DNA from: Pisaster brevispinus
Lineage: Eukaryota > Echinodermata > Asteroidea > Forcipulatida > Asteriidae
DNA length: 64,000 nucleotides
Assembly: GCA_023634235.1 (NCBI GenBank)
Contig: JAMKCF010000019.1
Location: 7,195,947-7,259,946, forward strand
Direction of reading: 5' to 3'
In this document: piece after piece, positions 62,527 through 64,000 of the stretch
Numbering within the stretch: the first letter of the stretch is position 1
Layout: each line of letters starts with the position of its first letter
Position numbers and translations under genes: made by a program
Notes under the pieces: generated by a model
What the model was told of the DNA's origin: nothing
Seen by the model: the letters and a program-made list of their open reading frames with translations, nothing else
The model's database searches: none

Positions 62527-63615
62527 TTACTGCGTTTTGTCTTGCACCGTTGAAATGTTTCGGACAGGATCCCAATGCGATGTATAGATGCCCACATTCA
62601 AAGACCACTCATTAACTGCAAATATGCGTAGTACGGTGTAGACGCTGGGTTTAAAGGTCATCTGACCCTTCACACCAAGATCACGAATCTTCCTTTCCAG
62701 ATCCATTACCTCTTTCTCGTTAGTGAAATTATTGGTGTGGACCCAGGTTAAGTAATTTCCATCCCACTGTTTAATTGACACTTTAGCAAACATACCGAGC
62801 TGACCCGCCGCTGTTGCTTGGGTAATTTTTACCCATTCCTCATCCTGTTTTTCTCTTTCGCACGGTTTGTAAAAGATAATCCACTTGCCCCGCAAACACC
62901 TTCAATGTCAGAAAGAGGGGAACAACACACACAATTTTATTTTCAAAACACTAAGCATTTCATCTTTCTTTTTCATTCTCCTTTCAATTCAAAATGTTAA
63001 CAGTTTACATTGATGAACTTTTAACAAGGACACTGGACAGAAGAGAAAAAAGGTTAGGGGCAAAAGAGGAACACGTTCCTTGCCTGATCATGATGTCACA
63101 AGCTGAAGAAGTGCCCCAACACTTCTTCAATAGATTGCCATAAAACATTCTGACAGTAAACCGTAAGCAAATTTTGTTTTTTTCCCCGATTGGTCAGGTA
63201 ATATCAAGCTGGAAACAGCGCCCTCACTATTGCCATTGATGAGGTCAAACGGGATTGCAGATACTAATTACAAAGAGTCTACCGACGGAATTTATGTGAG
63301 AACAATTTCGCCATCGTCAAGACAGCAACATATATGCAAACTTTGCTTGGCGTTTCATTTTTTGGTGGTGAAAGGTTTTGGGGTGGGTTTTTTTCAAAAT
63401 CATTATTTGTTTTTAGAGGATATATTGCCTTATTGTTACTAAAGAGTTCAACTTACTTGTGAGCCAAAGCCAATTTTTTGATAGAGTGGAAGTTTACTCG
63501 ATTGGGTGTAAGTTTCAGTTCTATCCATTCATCCCTCAAGCTTTCCTCATCCCCAAGACCTTCGTCTTCCACATAGCTTGGCGACAAAACTCTTGCCTCT
63601 TTAACACCTGCAGGC
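62527..63615 (-). CDS. C11orf68-like: UPF0696/C11orf68-like protein, copy E, exons 2-3 (5' end outside window)
   Basis: Predicted exons 63615-63457 and 62899-62527, same phases as the other copies. Exon 1 would lie about 530 bases upstream of exon 2, just beyond the right edge. Exon 2 reads PAGVKEARVLSPSYVEDEG and ends FHSIKKLALAH. Exon 3 reads RGKWIIFYKPCEREKQDEEW, AKVSIKQWDGNYLTWVHTNN and FKPSVYTVLRIFAVNEW. It is the most diverged member; its GKW matches human C11orf68 where the other copies have GMW, so it may be closest to the ancestral gene. Confidence 0.82.
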
Positions 63616-64000
63616 CTGGGGAAAAAATTCATAGGGTACTACAGCTGTGAGAATGTACCTGCCTCCCTTGCCCCCGCCCATTAATTTATGTTACCTTACT
63701 TTATTTCAACACGCTCACTAATGTAGTGTTGCCCGCTAAGCTTGTCCCAACTGAAAATCTGCTGTCTGAAATCATTTCAGTTGCAATTTCAGTAAAACCA
63801 AGCCCCGAAGCACGGCTTTCCAAGGGAGTGGCAACTACAGTACAGGCTGGTTTCAAGAGAGCACCATGGGCTTTTATGAATAACAAAGACAATAATTAAT
63901 TGTATAGTTTCAATCTTTTAAATCCTAACCCCGCAGTTTTATTTTAATGTGAATTTCTAAACTTTAGCATCTTTTAACTTTCCTGATTTCTGATTTAAGA
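63616..64000. other. Intron 1 of copy E
   Basis: By comparison with copies A to D this is intron; nothing else is recognised before the window ends. Confidence 0.55.

Overview
This is an animal nuclear-genome window, AT-rich and dense in transposons. The gene families (UPF0696/C11orf68, a KMT5A-like SET domain) and the repeats (a Penelope-type GIY-YIG remnant, a CR1/Jockey-group LINE end, hAT copies, palindromic foldback elements) are metazoan. From memory, the MITE at 6055-6428 resembles a family common in sea stars, so I favour an echinoderm, probably an asteroid; that is recollection, not proof.

Backbone: a head-to-tail cluster of five minus-strand copies of one three-exon gene. Spliced, it encodes a protein of about 270 residues of the UPF0696/C11orf68 family (copies A 1570-3527, B 9748-11663, C 20953-22844, D 52610-54501, and E, which enters at 62527 and runs off the right edge). 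Splice sites and reading phase agree in every copy. Copies B to D sit in a recent segmental duplication with a period of about 11.18 kb: block X (about 11.66-15.79 kb, again at 22.85-26.97 kb) and block Y plus gene C (15.79-22.85 kb, again at 47.65-54.5 kb).

Main find: the second copy of the X/Y junction is split by a 20,674-bp insertion (26971-47644) flanked by a direct GTAC repeat, while the first copy (15786-15789) keeps the empty site. The insert carries one large minus-strand gene (46801 to 31910, 11 coding exons, all phases consistent, 1,513 codons predicted). It encodes a KMT5A-like SET domain, then 18 tandem 17-residue repeats, two zinc-finger-like motifs, a tyrosine recombinase with a complete R-K-HxxR-H-Y set, a 40-residue exon present three times, and a C-terminal Myb/SANT-like domain. 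Both ends of the insert carry clusters of TRTGGGGTAC, and the target site resembles that motif. I read it as a large tyrosine-recombinase mobile element of Crypton/Starship-like logic that carries a histone-methyltransferase domain fused to its recombinase.

Other mobile DNA: a LINE 3' end (2-1010); a deleted hAT with perfect 8-bp duplication (4536-6974) holding a nested MITE; two copies of a foldback element with 6-bp TGTAAA duplication, GGTTTATAAACC palindrome arrays and a 45-codon ORF (15880-17893 and 47739-49551); a 319-bp MITE (two copies); a palindromic GGCGTTATAACGCC array between inverted arms (two copies); a 666-bp TIR element; a gag-like and a Penelope GIY-YIG remnant; a 374-bp hAT-like MITE; and a TIR element with 6-bp CTAATG duplication whose body is a minisatellite (58415-60388). 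No tRNA, rRNA or CRISPR was recognised.
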